Shown piece by piece: positions 6,253-7,580 of a stretch of DNA of 7,580 nucleotides. The translations under genes were made by a program, and so were the position numbers. The DNA is from Trichodesmium sp. MAG_R04 (GTDB taxonomy: Bacteria; Cyanobacteriota; Cyanobacteriia; Cyanobacteriales; Microcoleaceae), in NCBI GenBank assembly GCA_023356515.1, contig JAKQYG010000192.1, forward strand, positions 1 to 7,580, written 5' to 3'. Positions within the stretch are counted from its first letter, which is position 1; each line of letters begins with the position of its first letter. Under the pieces are notes generated by a model. It was not told the origin of the DNA. It ran no database searches and saw nothing but the letters and a program-made list of their open reading frames with translations.

Positions 6253-6870
6253 ATGGATAAATCTTTACTCGCCAAAAATTATCTAGTAGCACTCATTCTT
6301 GCCGGTGGAAAAAGTTCCCGTATGGGTCAAGATAAAGCCTTAATCCATTGGCAAAATATACCTATGTTAAAAAGAGTTTATCAAGTAGCAAATAAATGTA
6401 CAGAAAAAGTTTATATTATTACTCCATGGCCGCAAAAATATAAGTCAATTTTACCTGAAGAATGTGAATGGTTAACTGAGTTAAAAACTGAAGGTCCTTT
6501 AGTTGCTTTAGCTCAGGGATTAACTCAAATTAATAGTAATTGGATTTTATTATTGGGATGTGATTTACCTCTGTTGAACTCAGATATTATTCATAGTTGG
6601 GTAATTCAATTAAACAAACTTTCTCCAGAAATTTTAGCTTTAGTTCCTAAAAAATATCAAGGGTGGGAACCTTTATGTGGTTTCTATCGACAACAGCTAA
6701 AAATAGAATTAGAAAAAATTATTGACCGAGGCGATCGCTCTTTTCAAAAGTTACTTACTCAAATTCCTGTTGAACCATTATGTATTGATTCTCGGACAAC
6801 AAAAATGTTGTTTAATTGCAATACTCCCTCAGACTTATGGATGGAAAAGAAATTAAAGAAAAAGGGGTAA
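6253..6870 (+). CDS. mobA: molybdenum cofactor guanylyltransferase
   Basis: Transfers GMP from GTP to molybdopterin-Mo to form the MGD cofactor of nitrate reductase and related enzymes; cytoplasmic. At 205 residues it has the normal length and a nucleotidyltransferase (Rossmann-like) fold. Visible motifs: LILAGGKSSRMGQDKA (14-29, nucleotide-binding loop with the catalytic-site lysine), GPLVALAQGL (81-90), LGCDLPLL (101-108, with metal-binding D104), GWEPLCGFYR (137-146), and the C-terminal FNCNTPSDL (187-195) typical of MobA. The last residues are lysine-rich. The first ATG at 6253 is used because the in-frame ATG at 6238 meets a stop two codons later. No ribosome binding site is seen. Cyanobacterial NarB needs bis-MGD, so the pairing with cobA suggests a nitrate assimilation setting; CTP-transferring relatives (MocA) are less likely given the neighbours. 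Confidence 0.93.
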   Translation: MDKSLLAKNYLVALILAGGKSSRMGQDKALIHWQNIPMLKRVYQVANKCTEKVYIITPWPQKYKSILPEECEWLTELKTEGPLVALAQGLTQINSNWILLLGCDLPLLNSDIIHSWVIQLNKLSPEILALVPKKYQGWEPLCGFYRQQLKIELEKIIDRGDRSFQKLLTQIPVEPLCIDSRTTKMLFNCNTPSDLWMEKKLKKKG

Positions 6871-7181
6871 ATATTATAGATATAATTGTACTTAAATGAA
6901 TTATACTAAATACGGGTATAAAAGTAGGCTTGTCTCATCGCCTAATCCGTTATTTAGTAAAGGCTGTAACTTTAAAAAATACCCTCTCACTAAGGCGAAT
7001 TTGGTATTATATCTGCTCTTTTTAAGCTACTCTGATTGAGATGCACATTTTTATGGAATTTGAGTTGAGGAGAATTTTCTAATTTCAGATATTTGCACTA
7101 CAATTACTCCCTTCCCCCTAGAAGATTACCTATCTAAATTTGGCTATAAACTATATCCTGCAATCTCACAGGGTGACAAGT
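6871..7181. other. non-coding stretch with successive inverted repeats after mobA
   Basis: No convincing gene. The first 140 bases hold three inverted repeats: TATAATT (6881-6887) with AATTATA (6899-6905); TACTAAATA-CGG (6904-6915) with CCG-T-TATTTAGTA (6947-6959) enclosing TAGGC/GCCTA (6925-6929, 6940-6944); and AATACC (6978-6983) with GGTATT (7003-7008). The first two overlap by 2 nt (6904-6905). None is followed by a clean T-run, so they are poor intrinsic terminators. From 7064 to 7183 one frame stays open for 39 codons without a usable start. The stretch could be a decayed mobile element, an RNA or plain spacer. Confidence 0.5.
6904..6959. repeat. imperfect palindrome, 12-bp outer stem plus 5-bp inner stem
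   Basis: TACTAAATA (6904-6912) pairs with TATTTAGTA (6951-6959). CGG (6913-6915) pairs with CCG (6947-6949) with one bulged T at 6950. Inside, TAGGC (6925-6929) pairs with GCCTA (6940-6944) around a 10-nt loop. It lies 33 nt after the mobA stop and may protect the 3' end of the transcript or be a relic of a repeat element. Confidence 0.55.
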
Positions 7182-7303
7182 AAGATTAATGGTAGATACA
7201 GTAATCATTTGAGACAATAAGTTGAATAATAATTCAATTTAAAAAGAATGGGATTTTGAATTTGGGAGGTAGCGATCGCCAATTCACTTTTGTCCACCAT
7301 CTG
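7182..7303 (+). repeat. left arm of the large palindrome
   Basis: A 122-bp arm that begins AAGATTAATGGTAGATA and ends TCCACCATCTG. It contains the small palindrome TTGAATAATAATTCAA (7222-7237) and a HIP1 site (7272-7279). About 93% identical to the reversed right arm. Confidence 0.9.
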
Positions 7304-7407
7304 ATACCATTTCTCCATGAAGTTGCGCTTAATAATAGATAACAGCTACCAGTAAAATTCAGGTCTAGCTAAGAATTATTAAGCGCATTGTTACACAGAA
7401 ATGGTAT

Positions 7408-7458
7408 GAGGAGTTTAATAATATTATATTCTCATACAGCTTGAATAATTATTCAACT
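7408..7458. repeat. one-sided 51-nt segment with its own hairpins
   Basis: Present only on the right side of the palindrome, between paired blocks that are adjacent on the left. It holds the perfect 16-bp palindrome TTGAATAATTATTCAA (7441-7456), a variant of the one in both arms. Together with its edge it also gives TATGAG (7405-7410) paired with CTCATA (7431-7436). Either a later insertion on the right or a loss on the left. Confidence 0.6.
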
Positions 7459-7580
7459 CAGATGGTGGATAAGAGTAAATTGGCGATCGCTACCTCCCAA
7501 ACTCAAAATCCCATTCTTTTAAAGTTGAATTATTATTCAACTTATTGTCTCAAATGATTACTATATCTACCATTAAGCTT
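7459..7580 (-). repeat. right arm of the large palindrome
   Basis: The reverse-complement partner of 7182-7303, running from CAGATGGTGGA to the window edge. It carries TTGAATTATTATTCAA (7525-7540) and a HIP1 site (7483-7490). Similarity reaches the last base, so the arm may extend further. Confidence 0.9.

Larger units (their letters stand above)
7182..7580. mobile_element. large foldback palindrome, MITE-like element (right end may be cut by the window)
   Basis: The last 399 bases fold back on themselves almost completely. The outer arms (7182-7303 and 7459-7580) match over 122 bp without gaps and with 8 differences, 6 of them transitions. Inside, ATACCATTTCT (7304-7314) pairs with AGAAATGGTAT (7397-7407), GCGCTTAATAAT (7325-7336) pairs exactly with ATTATTAAGCGC (7375-7386), and AGCTA/TAGCT (7344-7348, 7366-7370) closes a 17-nt loop. 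The right side alone carries a further 51 nt (7408-7458). No transposase frame is inside. Size, long terminal inverted repeats and lack of coding capacity fit a foldback MITE; no target duplication can be checked because the right flank is missing. Confidence 0.6.

Noticed and set aside
6871..7580. CRISPR array or tRNA gene in the gene-free right end
   Set aside because: No regularly spaced direct repeats and no tRNA-like T-loop or cloverleaf could be found; the repeats are inverted, not direct.

Overview
The window is cyanobacterial. Six copies of the HIP1 octamer GCGATCGC lie in 7.6 kb. The small Hfq is of the divergent cyanobacterial type and stands head to head with dapF, an arrangement typical of cyanobacteria. 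The sequence is AT-rich, intergenic gaps are fairly long, and there are several palindromic repeats, including a heptad tandem repeat. This would suit a filamentous marine genus of the Trichodesmium/Okeania kind, but that assignment is inference from style, not from a sequence match.

Layout. Positions 1-102 hold a short open 3' end with a LysM-like motif and an in-frame TAG; it looks like a decayed or cut gene end. On the minus strand follow an exported M23 (LytM-type) peptidase (141-1025) and hfq (1183-1395). On the plus strand come dapF (1459-2295), a two-part protein with a PD-(D/E)XK-like nuclease motif and no assigned role (2552-3697), an AzgA-type NCS2 purine permease (3867-5234), a uroporphyrinogen-III C-methyltransferase (5378-6136) and a MobA-type molybdenum cofactor guanylyltransferase (6253-6870). 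Upstream of the nuclease-like gene lies a candidate promoter whose -35 falls inside the heptad repeat.

The last 710 bases have no convincing gene. Positions 6881-7008 hold three successive inverted repeats, two of which overlap by 2 nt. From 7182 to the window edge lies a very large imperfect palindrome: two 122-bp arms, about 93% identical when one is reversed, enclose further paired segments, a small central loop and a 51-nt one-sided extra hairpin. This is the most unusual structure in the window and resembles a foldback/MITE-like element; its right end may continue past the edge.

How the genes fit together. The M23 peptidase (peptidoglycan cleavage) and DapF (meso-diaminopimelate for lysine and peptidoglycan) both concern the cell wall, with Hfq between them. 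CobA gives precorrin-2, the route to siroheme (nitrite and sulfite reductases) and cobalamin. MobA gives the guanine dinucleotide form of molybdenum cofactor used by cyanobacterial nitrate reductase. The cobA-mobA pair, next to a purine permease, therefore points to nitrogen assimilation, although no nitrate or nitrite reductase gene and no NtcA box is visible here. I found no clearly new multi-gene system. The best candidates for follow-up are the palindromic element and the nuclease-like protein.
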